Shown here: in pieces, positions 11,483-23,339 of the stretch
Position numbering within the stretch: the stretch's first letter is position 1
Layout: each line of letters begins with the position of its first letter
DNA from: Capitulum mitella
Taxonomy: Eukaryota > Arthropoda > Thecostraca > Pollicipedomorpha > Pollicipedidae
DNA length: 64,000 bases
Direction of reading: 5' to 3'
Assembly (NCBI GenBank): GCA_030062745.1
Contig: CP099851.1
Span: forward strand, 9,860,393 to 9,924,392
Notes under the pieces: generated by a model
The model's database searches: none
The model's input: the letters and a program-made list of their open reading frames with translations, nothing else
What the model was told of the DNA's origin: nothing
Made by a program: the position numbers and the translations under genes

Positions 11483-12699
11483 TTAACCCTATTCCCGGAC
11501 GGCTAGACGGAATGGTCAATTCCCGGCAGTGGGGGGGGGGCGGATTCGGCCCCCTCTGAGATCTCGAGACCTACTCGTCCGATTTCATCGCAACAAACGG
11601 CAATCGATTCGCCATGACGTGAACTACATTTTTATAAAATGAAATTTTCAAAATTTTGAAAGGTGTGAATACAGGGGGGCAAAAATGTCAAAATGGGGGT
11701 ATTTTTGGACTTCTTATAACTCCATTTTCTATCGACCAATTTTAATGAAACTGGCATGAATCGAGAGATTATGGATAGGGCTTTTACCATGGGTACAGAA
11801 ATCTGAAATTTTGAGAAAATTCATGGGTGTTCACAGCATTTCAAAAATAGGAGGATTGGTTTTCTGACAACTGAATGAACAAAAGAGGCAAAAACACTTT
11901 TTGGCTTCTGCTAGTCGTGTTATGCTAAAGAAGTACAAATCGCATTACAATGTATGTATAATGATGGCATAGGTGGTGCCAGGGACATGAAAAAAGGGGA
12001 ACTGTCATGGTGTCACGTTCTTCAGATCAACTTGTGACCTTTGACCTTACATGACCTCCAGTGACCTTGAAGTCACTTGGAATGATCGTGTGCATTTAAT
12101 ATTATCTGTAAACGTTTTCGATCATTTGAATTCACTCTATTTCAAAATTTGATTTTATGGCTATTGCGATATAGGGTACGCGCACTGACATTTTAGGTCA
12201 TAGCTCCATGACTCGACAAGATATGAAGCTGAAACTTGAGACACAAGTAGAAGGCACCGTTCTACGTCATATTTATTCCGGATTTGGCATTTGAAAAAAC
12301 GGTGCCGAAATTATTGCAAAAAAAACAATTTTTACTTTTGACCTTGACCTGACCTTGTAAAGTGACCTCAGATGAATGAAATTATATCTGCACATTGCCC
12401 AGCTATTTAGCTATTCATCGATACAAAGTTTTAAGTTCTATCTTAAATACTCTGGTTTTGGTAGGCATTTTTCTTTTACCCTCAACATGGCCAAAAATGG
12501 CATGAGGCGTTTCCCAAAAACGTTGCCTGGCTCCGCCCCTGAGCAAAATAAAATTTTGAATTTTTGTCACAGCGCGTAGAAAGAATAGCTAGGAAAAGTG
12601 ACCAAGTTTCGTGAAGCTGCGTTAAAAAGCCTGGAATAAGCAAGCAAAAAAACCCGAGGGGAGGCGGATTCAGCCCCCCACTGCCGGGAATAGGGTTAA
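11483..12699 (+). mobile_element. Family B piggyBac-like MITE, complete copy
   Basis: Both ends carry TTAA (11483-11486 and 12696-12699) directly abutting perfect 12-bp inverted repeats, CCCTATTCCCGG (11487-11498) and CCGGGAATAGGG (12684-12695). TTAA duplication plus a CCC(T)-starting terminal repeat is the hallmark of piggyBac elements. A further imperfect inverted block (CAGTGGGGGG...GGATTCGGCCCCC) follows inside both ends. The left side has an extra copy of ATTCCCGG. At about 1.2 kb with no long frame it is non-autonomous. The right half is rich in TGACCT half-sites, including a DR1 at 12035-12047. Confidence 0.8.
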
Positions 12700-12719
12700 A
12701 ACACATCTGGCTACTGATA

Positions 12720-13275
12720 AAAATAAAGACTGTTAACCGATGAACTACATCCGGCCGTGTAGTCTCAACGTCTCAAAATTCCGTACAGAACGTGATCTGG
12801 CCCCAGGTCACGGGTCAAATAGGTATACTTACGTATGCAAAAGATGCGAGAAGCGCCAGATAGTATATTCAAAGTCCAAAACTATCGACCTAGACCCGCA
12901 AGCTCAGTTGATAACCCAGAAAAGGCCGAATGTTTAGTTGACCTAAAATCAATCATCTTGGCACTTCCAAACCATATGAGACAGCAGAATCGTTGCATCT
13001 ACCGTGCTTTGCCAATGAGCTAAGTTTCACTTCAATCGATACATCTGACAAAAAAATTGTGACACTAACTCTTTGGAACATGCGTTTACTTGACCTGTCC
13101 TGGGTTAGTCAGTGACGTGAAGTGGCCTAAAATTGAAAAGTTTTCAAAATGTGTGAAAAAGGTGCATGAAAAGGCAATCCAAGTTTCATGTCTCTGCTAC
13201 TTTTCGTTTCATTCATCGTCGAAAAATGGGAGAGATGCTCGTCCACTCCAGGCCTGGCGAAGTTTAAGGATTGTG
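12720..13275 (+). mobile_element. Family A element, right-end fragment
   Basis: It matches the right parts of the copies at 22130-22630, 32040-32578 and 44540-45054. Shared features are the GGCCG-G-GTCTCAAAATTC block, GACCTGGCCCCAGGTCACGGGTC, TACGTATGCAAA, GCAGAATCGTTGCAT and the AAGTTTCATGTCTCTGC end, followed by a GCCTGGCGAAGTTTAA terminus at about 13252-13267. Nothing of the left half is present next to it; it begins about 20 bp after the family B element. Confidence 0.7.
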
Positions 13276-14189
13276 GTAATGGTAAGGTGACCAAAAAAAA
13301 AACACCTTCGCTTGAAAACACTCAGCAAAGTTAACATTTTATTACTTGGTCCTGGAAATGTTTCGAAAACCGCTTTCAGAAATAAAAATGACCATTTCTA
13401 ATGTTATCAAAATTTTCGATTTTCGGAAATGGAATATATTCCCCTGCCCTCTGTGAATAAAACAACTTTGAGACGAAGTACACTCCAGAATGTTACAGAT
13501 AAAAAACACTTCCCAATGGAACCAACATTTGGGTGACTGGGGTAACCGTTAACCTTCCAGATTGGATCCAAAGGCAGAGTCTGGGTACTTTTCGGCTGCT
13601 ACAGTAGCCCGAAATAATTTCATTTGAATCCCCAAGGCACTAACATGACATCTCAGTCAATAAGAAATCGATTGAACCCCATTACGATGCATACTGATGC
13701 TAAGATAACGGGTCAGGTCACGTCAAATTGCTATATTTCGGAGGGTCTCCAAACGACACCCAAAATTTTTAAATTTGACGTGATATGGGGTAAATATGAG
13801 CACTGACTTCGAATGCAGCGCCAGAATTCGTCTCTGGAGGATTCTAACACTCGAAATACATGATGCGCCGGCCACGGGTCACGTCAGGTCGGCTTGTTTA
13901 TCCCTGTTTCTTATGAACCCCCGAATGGCCCCGAAAATTTCAAATCTGCAGTGCCCGAAGGTAGAAACTGACGCTGAAGTCTAATTCATTTACCGAAATC
14001 ACAAGTGATAATGCCGCTCGAAAAAGTCCGCTGGAGGTCTTTTAAGATCACCCAAGGAGGTGGCCCCAAAAACGTTAACGTAACGTTAACATGCATGCCT
14101 TTGGGGCACGATGTTGACAAAGGCTCAAAATGCCTTTGCAGGCATTCTGAGTTCATCATTTCATGCGTTCTCATGTAAACTTTAACCCG
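13276..14189. other. Intergenic, nothing recognised
   Basis: No gene. Several GGTCAGGTCACGTCA-type clusters occur (about 13712-13725 and 13880-13888), suggesting more decayed repeat sequence of the same style, but I cannot align it to a named copy in this window. A local AACGTTAACGTAACGTTAAC palindrome-like string sits at about 14073-14090. Confidence 0.35.
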
Positions 14190-14930
14190 CGCACGACCGT
14201 CCGTCCGTTACGATCATGCGCGACTGGGGGGGGGGACTGTTGGCCGTCTCCCTCTAACTCGCGAACGGTTGGTTGCACAATAAAAATAAGCACACCGTTG
14301 GAAACAGCTTGTGACGAGTACAGCTGGAAACTGGTCTCATTTTTAGTTCTAGATAATATGTAAGCAATTCACGCCCTATATATGTTTCCTCATAGCCGAC
14401 TGCATGAGACCGAGAAATGGCCTGTATCTCAAGGGCTGTGACTTATAACGCATAAATAAAGGCACCAGCGCACAAGTAAAGGTTCGCAAATGCCGATACA
14501 CCTCTTATTTCTCAGATCTCTCCAATATATACGCCGAAACGTCGAGTTAAAGACACGGCAATTCTCCGGCCGGCTGTCGGCGTGCGCCGGAGCCGTATGC
14601 AGTAAGAAATTAACGGAACTAATTTCAGCGTTCCTTAATTTCCGTGAAAAAGGCCTATCCATGTCAATTTTATTGATCTTACTGGTTCTTGTGATGGTGT
14701 TCCATGCTTAAATTTTGGGAAAATTCATTAGTTACCAATCTACACAACTGGCGGAGCTTTATTCGCGAGAGCCTGTTTATTTCCAAAATATGCAATTTTT
14801 CAAACTTTTTGAGGTTCCTGGTATTACTTCCGTCTGTGCAAGCTAGTTCTGCCATTTTTCTACCCATTCTACCCATTCTGAGTAATTCATCGCCGATTTT
14901 GACGGTGGTACATTTTGGCTCACTACACAC

Positions 14931-14965
<35 letters not shown>

Positions 14966-15312
14966 CAGTAAAAATGTATATAAAATAAAAAATAATTATT
15001 CAAAACGTGTTTGTCAAAGGGAAACGCCGCATCGATTGCAACTTGATTCATACCAGTTACATCAAAATCGGTCCAGAAACGTCGGAGTTATAACAAGTAA
15101 AAAAAATAGCATTCTACCTAACTTTTTACCCCTATATGCACTCCTTACACTATTTTCAAAACATATTGCTAAGATGCAAATTAGACCATGGCGAATCGAC
15201 TGCTGTTTGTTGCGATCAGATCGGAAGGGTAGTTCTCAAGATCTCAGGGGATACCGAATGGCCCCCCTTTCCCCACATGGGAATGCGTCCTAGTATAACG
15301 GATGGGGTAAAG
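14190..15312 (-). mobile_element. Family B element, minus orientation, with microsatellite
   Basis: The segment 15175-15290 is the reverse complement of the left end of the copy at 11540-11640. Shared landmarks are GAGATCTTGAGAACTAC, TTCCGATCTGATCGCAACAAAC and CGATTCGCCATGG. It ends with GGGAATGCGTCCTAGTATAA, the same terminal string as the copy ending at 16608. A TA microsatellite (about 14934-14964) interrupts the interior. The G-run at 14226-14235 may mark the other end. Boundaries are approximate. Confidence 0.6.
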
Positions 15313-15399
15313 GGGAATTTATGGCTTTAAGCGAGTTTCAAAGTAATTGTGTCCATGACATGGAGTGAACCACAAACATAACGTCAAATCTCACGTGCA

Positions 15400-16608
15400 T
15401 TAACCCCTTTCCCGTACGGGAGAGGAGGTTTCAGAAGCCCCACTCCGTTTTTCGCCATTTCCAGGGTTTTTGAAGTAGTTTCACAAAACCTGGTGACCTG
15501 TCTACGTATTCTTTTTACGCATTGTGCCAAATTTTCACACTTTTATTTTGCCCAGACGCGGAATATGGGCAAGTTTTCCGAAGCATCTCAGGCAAAACGT
15601 GTTGGCACTGTTGAAGGTAAAAGAAAATGGCTTTCAGAAATAGAGTTTCTCAAATGGGACATAAAACGTTTCATGAGCGTAAGGGCAAATTACCGCAAAA
15701 CAAAAAAAGATTATCTCCAATTTATCTCCAATTTTTTCACTCCACAAGGAAAGATAAATGTCGAAACTCAAAATCTGCTCCCATTCAAATACTTTTATGA
15801 TAATTTTCAAACTCTTGAATACGGAATACACATGAGTCAGCAATATGAAGTCTAACTGTGCGTCAAGTTTCAGGCTGAATCAGATCGGTTCACGAAGACT
15901 AAACATATACGTGCGCTTACCCTATATCAAGACGGCATAAGCAGATATTTTTGAAATAAGGTCAACTTAAATTACTGAAAACGTTTTCAAGCACTGTGAA
16001 ATGAACTCAAAGCCATGCCATGTGTCTCTGAGGTGATCTGAGGTGATCTGAGGTCAAAGGTCGTAATTTGTCCTGATGATATCCCCGTATTATTTCTTTG
16101 TGACCCCCTGTGCCAAGATTATGCAAGCAATGCAATACGATACGTATTTCGTAAGTGTAGCATGGCCAGTAAAAATTAAACAAAAAATGTTTTAAATTGC
16201 ATGTCAGTCCAGCTTTAAAAAGACATATTCACTTTCATTTCTTATGAAAAAAACTCGAAGACATTTTCCAATCCCTTCGAAAGACATGAATCTTCTTAAA
16301 CTTCAAAATTTACGGAGCACTGAGTTTCATTGATTAAGTTGATTAAGATCAAAGTTTCATTGATTAGCTCTTGATTCCTGCCATTTGCATCAAAATCGGT
16401 CAATAATCAGCGGAGTTATTACAAGTCAAAAAAACTTCCTGACCTTTAGTCCCTTTTTTCAAAACTAATTTTCATTAAAAAAAACATGTAGAAATGTACG
16501 GCATGGTGAATCGATTGTAGTCTGCTGTGATGAAATCGGACGGGTAGTTTTTGAGATCTTAGGGGGCCGGATAAACTTCTCGCGTACGGGAATGCGCCCT
16601 AGCGTTAT
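15400..16608 (-). mobile_element. Family B piggyBac-like MITE, minus orientation
   Basis: It starts with TTAA (15400-15403) followed by CCCCTTTCCCGTACGGG. It ends with CGCGTACGGGAATGCGCCCTAGCG followed by TTAT (16605-16608), a one-base change from TTAA. Internal reverse-complement homology to 11483-12699 includes the ATCGATT/GATGAAATCGGACGGGTAG block at 16510-16540. It contains a 120-codon plus-strand frame (15493-15855) with a Lys-rich translation and no recognised domain, which I regard as fortuitous. A DR1-type half-site pair lies at 16051-16063. Confidence 0.7.
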
Positions 16609-16643
16609 GAGCACGGGGACTATGTTAGGGTTATGAATTACGG

Positions 16644-16646
<3 letters not shown>

Positions 16647-16693
<47 letters not shown>
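16647..16693. repeat. TA microsatellite
   Basis: An uninterrupted AT/TA run of about 46 bases, just outside the family B element. Confidence 0.95.
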
Positions 16694-16695
<2 letters not shown>

Positions 16696-19373
16696 CACAT
16701 ATGATTAATTAAAGGGTGAATGGCCCGGAGAAAAACGCTTTTATCGGGCCGTGGATTTCGCCCAAAATTCATGAGGGTGCCGATTTGTCCCTCCCCCATC
16801 TGCCGACCTATCGCACCGATTTTGATAAAACAGGGCTCAAGAAAAAGCTTGTGGCCTGAGCCAGCTTTTCATACGTCGGACATTGTCAAAACACGCCAGT
16901 CGGGTCTTTAGCATAGCAAAAACGAAGGAAAACGGTTGGTTTTCGTCATCTGACATCCAGCGCTTCAAGATCACTTCCTTTAACTCCATTGCTAACTTTC
17001 TATCCATAAGATAACCGCAAGACACGTTTGGTGGCATTTTTGAAACAGTGGCGGGCAAAGAATCTGGAACATGGGGGGTGTCTACAAACTTTTCAGTTGT
17101 TTTCCACTCACGTCAACTTTGGTGACTGACCCAGTTTCAATACCTTATCAAACACAATGGTTACGAGCCATTAGAAGCATCAATGGCGAGTCCAGGAAAA
17201 CAAAACGGGGTTGTAGTGAAGTCAAAGTATCAATGCCCTATTGATAAAACCAGAATATCTTTATTGTTCTCTTTTTCCTGCTGTTTTCCTTGAATTCGCC
17301 CCTGCCAGTGCATGTATACGTGTATTTCGTACGTGTGTTTTCAAAAATGTCATAGATAAATTGAAACGAGTGATGTAAGCCACTGGTACAAATGTATCGC
17401 AGTTTAAGCCTCCAAACTTTTAGTAACTGGGTCAGGCCTTGATTCTTATATTTGCTCCGTCTATAAATTGTACGCTTCACACTAATGTTACATCTCACCT
17501 ACACATGGAGTTGCATTATCCCCTTATAATATCACCTCCATCCACCCCTGGCAGTCTACAGACATTTTGCAGACGATGCAGATAATGAATTTTTATAAAT
17601 ATCATACACTAACATCACATTTTTGCCAAATTCTGACATTGCCACCAATATGTAAAGGAGTGAGCCTTTGCCTGAAACACCTCAATGAATAGCGATATTT
17701 CCAAGACCAATGTCTCTAGCTGACCTGGGCAGTTACATATAAACAATAAACGAAAGATAAGTCGTGACTCCAAGCTGCACCTTCCTTACACCACCTAAAC
17801 GCTAGACATCCTGAAACGAAAGTAGCACTCGGCCAAATTAGAGCTTCCTTCCCAAAGGCGTTCTTTTGCGGGCTAACCGCACATGAAGATACAAATTTAA
17901 TGAAAACATTCAGTGAAAGTTGTATCTCCCATACTTTGTAGGTTAAAAACGACTCAACTCATTTTTCCTTTTCCTTGTACCACACTAGGTCATGTGACCT
18001 TAAGTCATGAGATCAATGGGTAAGATTTTGCAGAAAATAAAAACAAAACAAAAGGACGAAAAGCAGTCCTTGCACCATGGTGAGTCTAATGATATGAGAC
18101 TTCATTACATTCCTTGTATTATTGTAAGAGGTGCTGGCCGTTAAGTACAACCGTCCGCCGTGACCTCTCAAAATTGCTCCGGGCTACAGCTCAGCAACCA
18201 TAAGTTGGATGCAGCTCAAAATTGCACAGCTCGATTCAGAGCACCAGTTAATCCCACAAAGTTCATATCAGAATCGAAGAGGTGACAGTGTTAATCTTTC
18301 ATTTCATTGGTCACTTTGTCGTGGAATGCCTCAGCAGTTCCCGACATCATTGCTAACAGAAAAACACGGTTCGGCACTTGTTCAGGCGGCTTAGCCCCGT
18401 CAGGCGATCAACAATGCGGACAAAATCGCATTTCACATACGGGGGCGGCTTAGCGTGGCCAGCTGCTCGCACGATTGCGAAACAGACCCGCCCGGGTCCT
18501 GTTAGTTTCCAGGGATGGGCCGGCCAGTTCGATATCTGATCCGTGCATTCCCTGCTGGTCTGTTCCGCCCGGACTGGTGCGGGTTCAAGGTCGGCGATCC
18601 GTGGCCTTGCACCGCCAGACGGCGTCTGCCAAGACTTCGCTGCAGGTATTGCACGGCCGATGACGCGCGACCCTACACCTCCTGCGCTGCTAGCGGAGCT
18701 CATGAATGTCGTCCAGACTGGCGAGAAAATGGTAGGATATTGATGTTACCAGCCTTTGCCAGCGTTCCCCAGTTGGTCATCTTCGACAATCCAGGGGAAG
18801 GAGCGCGTGGGACACAACAGCGAGCGTGTAGTTTTTGGTCCGTTAACTGCACGATAACGCCTCGCTTAAGACGGTGTTAATTCACGCGCTGGCCGCACAG
18901 ACGACCTCAAAGGAACTTATGTCAGTGGAATCTGGTTTCCACTGGGTCCCATGGCACGCAGCCTACAGGGAGCTTTCGAGGGGTTACAAATCAGCATTCT
19001 GATTCATGCATGCTTCCCCTGAGGTCACTAAAAGGTCAACAGGGTCAATGACCTCAATTTATAACTCCGACCCATGACGACATCCACCCACGCAAGGACC
19101 CAACACTGATTCCATGGGTGACACTCGTGTATAAAGTGGTGTAAGACTGAATACACCGCAAAACTTTTGCCATACGATGACGTCGATTTGCGATAGCGTC
19201 GATTTGCGTTCTGCCCGTGCGGCGAGCGTTGTCGTACGACCAGCCAGGCTGCTCACCAGCACGTGTGCTTGGCTATAGCCGGGGTTCTCGGCAGTGCGGC
19301 TTGTCGCACTTCCCCAGGATCTGAGCCGTGCTGCTCGGCGTCAGAGCCAGTATCGAGCATCTTAGCCTCCATC
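16694..19373. other. Intergenic with a GC-rich patch, no recognised gene
   Basis: The part up to 17060 (GGCCCGGAGAAAAACGC...) has the style of another transposon end, but I cannot match it. The GC-rich patch at about 18400-18720 gives overlapping frames on both strands (121 codons plus at 18515-18880, 116 codons minus at 18353-18703) that look compositional. A perfect IR1 palindrome GGGTCA-A-TGACCT lies at 19042-19054. Confidence 0.4.
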
Positions 19374-19405
19374 ATTCCTCTTAGCTTTCAAAAGCTAAGA
19401 GGAAT
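19374..19405. repeat. Near-perfect 32-nt palindrome
   Basis: Two 15-base arms (ATTCCTCTTAGCTTT and its exact complement) are separated by only two bases (CA). As RNA it would form a 15-bp stem with almost no loop. As DNA it could extrude or bind a dimeric factor. No poly-T or processing context identifies a function. Confidence 0.9.
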
Positions 19406-21839
19406 GCGAATGTCATTTTGAAGTCTGTTCTTTCCAGGCGACGTCATACGCGCAATGTCAATTTCTTCGTTAAAATGGGGTTGCGTGCACGTGCATCCTT
19501 CAATTGCATTAGTGCAGGCGCATTAGTGCATTAGTGATCCTCCCGAGGGAATCCATTCAGCCCCCGCCACTTCTCCCTCCGGCTCTGGAACAGCTGCATG
19601 TAACTTTGGCTAACTATTCAGCTTCGCAATCCCATTCTTGGGCCTCCCATTTTTAAGGGCAGGTTCTGTGTCTTCGCAATCTTTCGCACAAATTAACGCA
19701 ATACGTCAAATCTTGTGCCGCCATACGTGTAAGCTTGAACTCAAGCTGACAGCAGATGTTCTTGAAGCCCTCATAACCTCTTGTAACCATTCAAAAGTCA
19801 AATAAGATCAATGACCTGGTTTGGCCCCTTTGTTGATAAACTTTCTGAACATCATGGAGGCAATACAAACAGCAGAGACCTATGTGGCCTGGTAGGTCAT
19901 AAATCACACGTAAAATCACAAAAATCGTAATGCATAAGGTTACTTCAATTTAAAACAAACTATTACGTTTCGTTGACGATGTGCCACCGTTCTGTCGACC
20001 ACTCTATGGGCACTTGTTAACATGGCCTAAAATGTCCATTTGACCTGACCGAGCGTCCATATGGGCTTCCAAATAAGTGCGGGCATGCTGGAAGCACAAA
20101 AAATGTAGCATGTTTGTCTATGGAATGGAAAATGACCCTTTTGATCATTCTTTCCTTCTCCGGCCCGGAATACACGGTATTTTGATTACATCTCTATGGT
20201 GAATGGCTGACTGAATACGCATGTTTGAAGTGAAATGTGTATGTAACATAATCGTTTCTATTGGAAAGGGATTCGACCTTAATGCAAAAAGAACTAGCTG
20301 CAGCAGAAAACATGTCTTAACGTCACCGGGGAGACACATACGCTTCCAATGGCAAAGGTCAGCACATCAGACAGGACCGGGAGCTCAGCTCACGCCAAGC
20401 AAGGACCAAAAACACCAGCATACTTTGGCCAAGTGCAGTCACATAACAAACAAATCTGGGCGAATACACATGGTAGTGGTATTTGGGGCGTCTAAGGAAA
20501 AGCAACTGATCTCCCACCCGGCGAAGCACGGTACACCTTCATGTCTCAGATTTCGCTGGAAATTGGTACTCGGTGTTATCTGGTACGTGAAATCCGCCCG
20601 GCACAATACCATTTCTTTCTGAATTACGGGTCACGAGCTACGTTCCGAAGTGTTTTAGAACTTGACGTTGGTATGTTCTGAGCGGTATGACACTGATGTG
20701 TTCTGAACGCCGGAGCACGAAGAAAAATACGCACGATATTATTGACTTAAATATTTTCGAGATCACAGAGATTCGTACAATACAAGCACCAAAAGAAAAC
20801 TCAACTAGGTCACTTCGGAAAAAGGTGACCGCGTGGCCTAGTTTAAAGGTCGCCGTATCAATTTTGCATAATTTTGGTTCTTAAACTTTTTATTCCGGAG
20901 GTCATACGTTTCACAAGTTATCTTTCCACCACAAAAACAATTTTCGAGGGCACGAGTGTCCAAATGACCTTCCCCTGCAGAACATCGCCCTTTCCACTCA
21001 TTTCGACATTTGGACGTCACCAAATGGCAGATCCAGGACAGACGACAAAGAAAAGTTCACCAAACTCTCAGATTCCGTTAAAAATTAGTGTGCGAGGTTG
21101 CTCTAGGCCCTGGTTTCGACTCCTGAGCTTATAAGGTCGTGAGAACAAGAGGTCACGAGATAAAGGCCATTAAAGGTGTGAGTTCAAGACCGAAGACCAA
21201 CTACGTGTGCCAATATATCTTCATGATAACAAATTGTAAGGACAAAACTTCACGTCATTAGGAAGAAAAAGAACCAAGGAATGTGTTTTCCTGAAAGGTA
21301 AACTTTTCAGGCCAGATGTGTAAATCTGATCCTATGGACTATTTTTAAGTCCGAGATCAACAGCCTTTTCCACATTTTATGACAATACGCTAAATGATGC
21401 GTTTAGCAACCTAATTTGCACTAAAGCTGCTGTCCCGTGTTGCTCAAAATCTGACCTGCAAAAAATGAAAAAAATAATGTCAAAGGTCAATGACCTGAAA
21501 CGACCTCAACCCGAAAGCCTTACTCAAGACGTGAAATAAATGGAAATGGCCGTATTTCATGTTTTAACTCTCCAACACGCCCTTTTCCCGTTCTTTTTTT
21601 CACGGAATGCCCTGTATTGGCCGAGAGCGTCCAAAGCTGACCCTTTTGACCCCATCTGACCCTGGGAATATTGACACAGGGCCATGACAATGCACACAAT
21701 GTAAATTTCTATGATCCTCTCATACCCTTAAAATTTCGTATATCTAGCTCTTTCCGTTTCCGAGACCGGAGGGGAGGGGGCACAAAAGTTAAACCTCTTT
21801 CAATTCCGTTTCGGGGTTTCGCGTTAGAGTGAAACTTTC
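19406..21839. other. Intergenic, half-site-rich, no recognised gene
   Basis: I recognise no coding region; the longest frame (133 codons, plus strand, 20221-20622) has no domain-like features. The stretch is rich in AGGTCA/TGACCT strings, including a perfect inverted pair with a one-base spacer at 21484-21496. It is probably old repeat sequence related in style to families A and B. Confidence 0.4.
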
Positions 21840-22630
21840 CTTACAACTTTGCCTTACAACATTGGTTCATGCATATTGGACGTAAAGCTGTGTTGACCAT
21901 CGCAGGGTTACTATCCTGGCGACCAAAAGTCGGAGGACTGGAATAGTAAAAGCTTAACAGAAGAAGACATTTCTGCAATGAAAGCAAGCAACAGTTTGAA
22001 AATGCCAGATCAGGCCAGCCTGGGTCAAAGGGGATTAGGTCAATCATGGTAAGTAAGCTCTGACCATGCTGAGGTAAGAGCAAACGTGGCGACTGATCCC
22101 ATTCAAAGAATGCAAATCGATTAATTATATTCGGCCGCGGGTCTCAAAATTTTATACAAAATGAGACCTGACCTCAGGTAACAGGTCTAAAGACACATTT
22201 GTACGTGCAAATGATGTGAGGAGCCCAGCACATATACTGAAACCTTAAACCATCGAATTAGACCGATAATACCAACTGATGGCGTAAAAGGGCCGAAAGT
22301 TTGGTTTACCTAAAGTCACTGAATTTGACAATTCCAAAAAATTTGACGTTGCAGAATTGTTGCATTTTGCTTGTTCTGTCAATGTAGCAAGCTTCATTCC
22401 AAGAAAGTTGTGACACTTTACTTTTTCGGAACGTGGTCTTATTCGACCTGTTCTGGGTCCGTGACCTGAGGTAACCCCAAGTGAAAACAACTGACGTACT
22501 GTGTCAAAAGAATGTATAAAAAGACCCGTCAAGTTTCACGTCTCTGCGCCTGTTCGTTTTCTAGCCATTCCCTAGAAAAAAAACAGCGGTGGGTTTCTTG
22601 GCACCCCGCCCGGCGAGGGCTGACAAACTA
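21840..22630 (+). mobile_element. Family A element, middle and right part
   Basis: It aligns with 31740-32578 and 43860-45054. Shared features are GGCGACCAAAA-T, GGATTAGGTCA-TC, the TTCGGCCGCGGGTCTCAAAATTTTATAC block, GACCTGACCTCAGGT, and CAAGTTTCACGTCTCTGC followed by the degraded end CCCGCCCGGCGAGGGCTGA (about 22607-22625). The left half is missing. Confidence 0.7.
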
Positions 22631-22641
22631 GGAAATCGCGC

Positions 22642-22715
22642 GGGCGGCGTAGAGCGCTAAATGTTGGGCCGGTTGGCTTGTGGCTCGAATCCAGACAAAT
22701 GTGTGAGGGATTAAT
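22642..22715 (+). mobile_element. SINE-like tRNA-derived head
   Basis: It begins GGGCGGCGTAGAGCGCTAA and contains a B-box-like GGCTCGAATCC (about 22681-22692). It shares its first nine bases with the SINE at 5747 (GGGCGGCGTAG). The A box is degraded. It lies immediately after the family A right end and has no clear 3' tail. Confidence 0.45.
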
Positions 22716-23339
22716 GCACGTGACTTTTCTTTACAAACTGCGTTTGCGACATTGATGAAAGCAAACAGAACTCTGTCATGTGTTCAACCGGATGTGAACC
22801 GGCGATCTCCCAGCCCGTCGGCCTGCAGAAGGCGTGAAGCTCCACTAGTTATAAATTGGGGTCCGCCTTCCGGCCGAAGACAAAGTCAGCTGTTATGATC
22901 TCTGCATTTATCTTTCATGCCATCAGTACACAAAGGAGTCTCCTTGCTCTTACAGTGTCACCGGGCTGAGAATCTTTACTGATGACGTGCTGTTAGAAAG
23001 GAGTTTCCGGGGTTTTACAACATTTTCATTTGCGATATTAATATTTCTCCGGAATCATAAACTACAATAAGGCCTCCAGACACATCTTATGCCCTCTGAG
23101 ACCTTTACAGGTGACTCTCCTTATATTTTAATGGTCCTCAGACATCCCTGAGGATAGGCTCAGGTCAGCTATTTGCGAGGCCCCAGCAGATAGAACGGAG
23201 CGCACTTTGAAATTTTGTGAGAGGCCTCTACAGGCTTGCGATTACCCTTGCAGTTTCGCTTGGACCATCAGATACTGAGCATGGCCTTTTTGAACTGGTC
23301 TAACAGCTACGACAAAGGCATGACGGGCGTAATTTTTGT
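22716..23339. other. Intergenic, nothing recognised
   Basis: No gene, RNA or repeat recognised. Confidence 0.4.
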
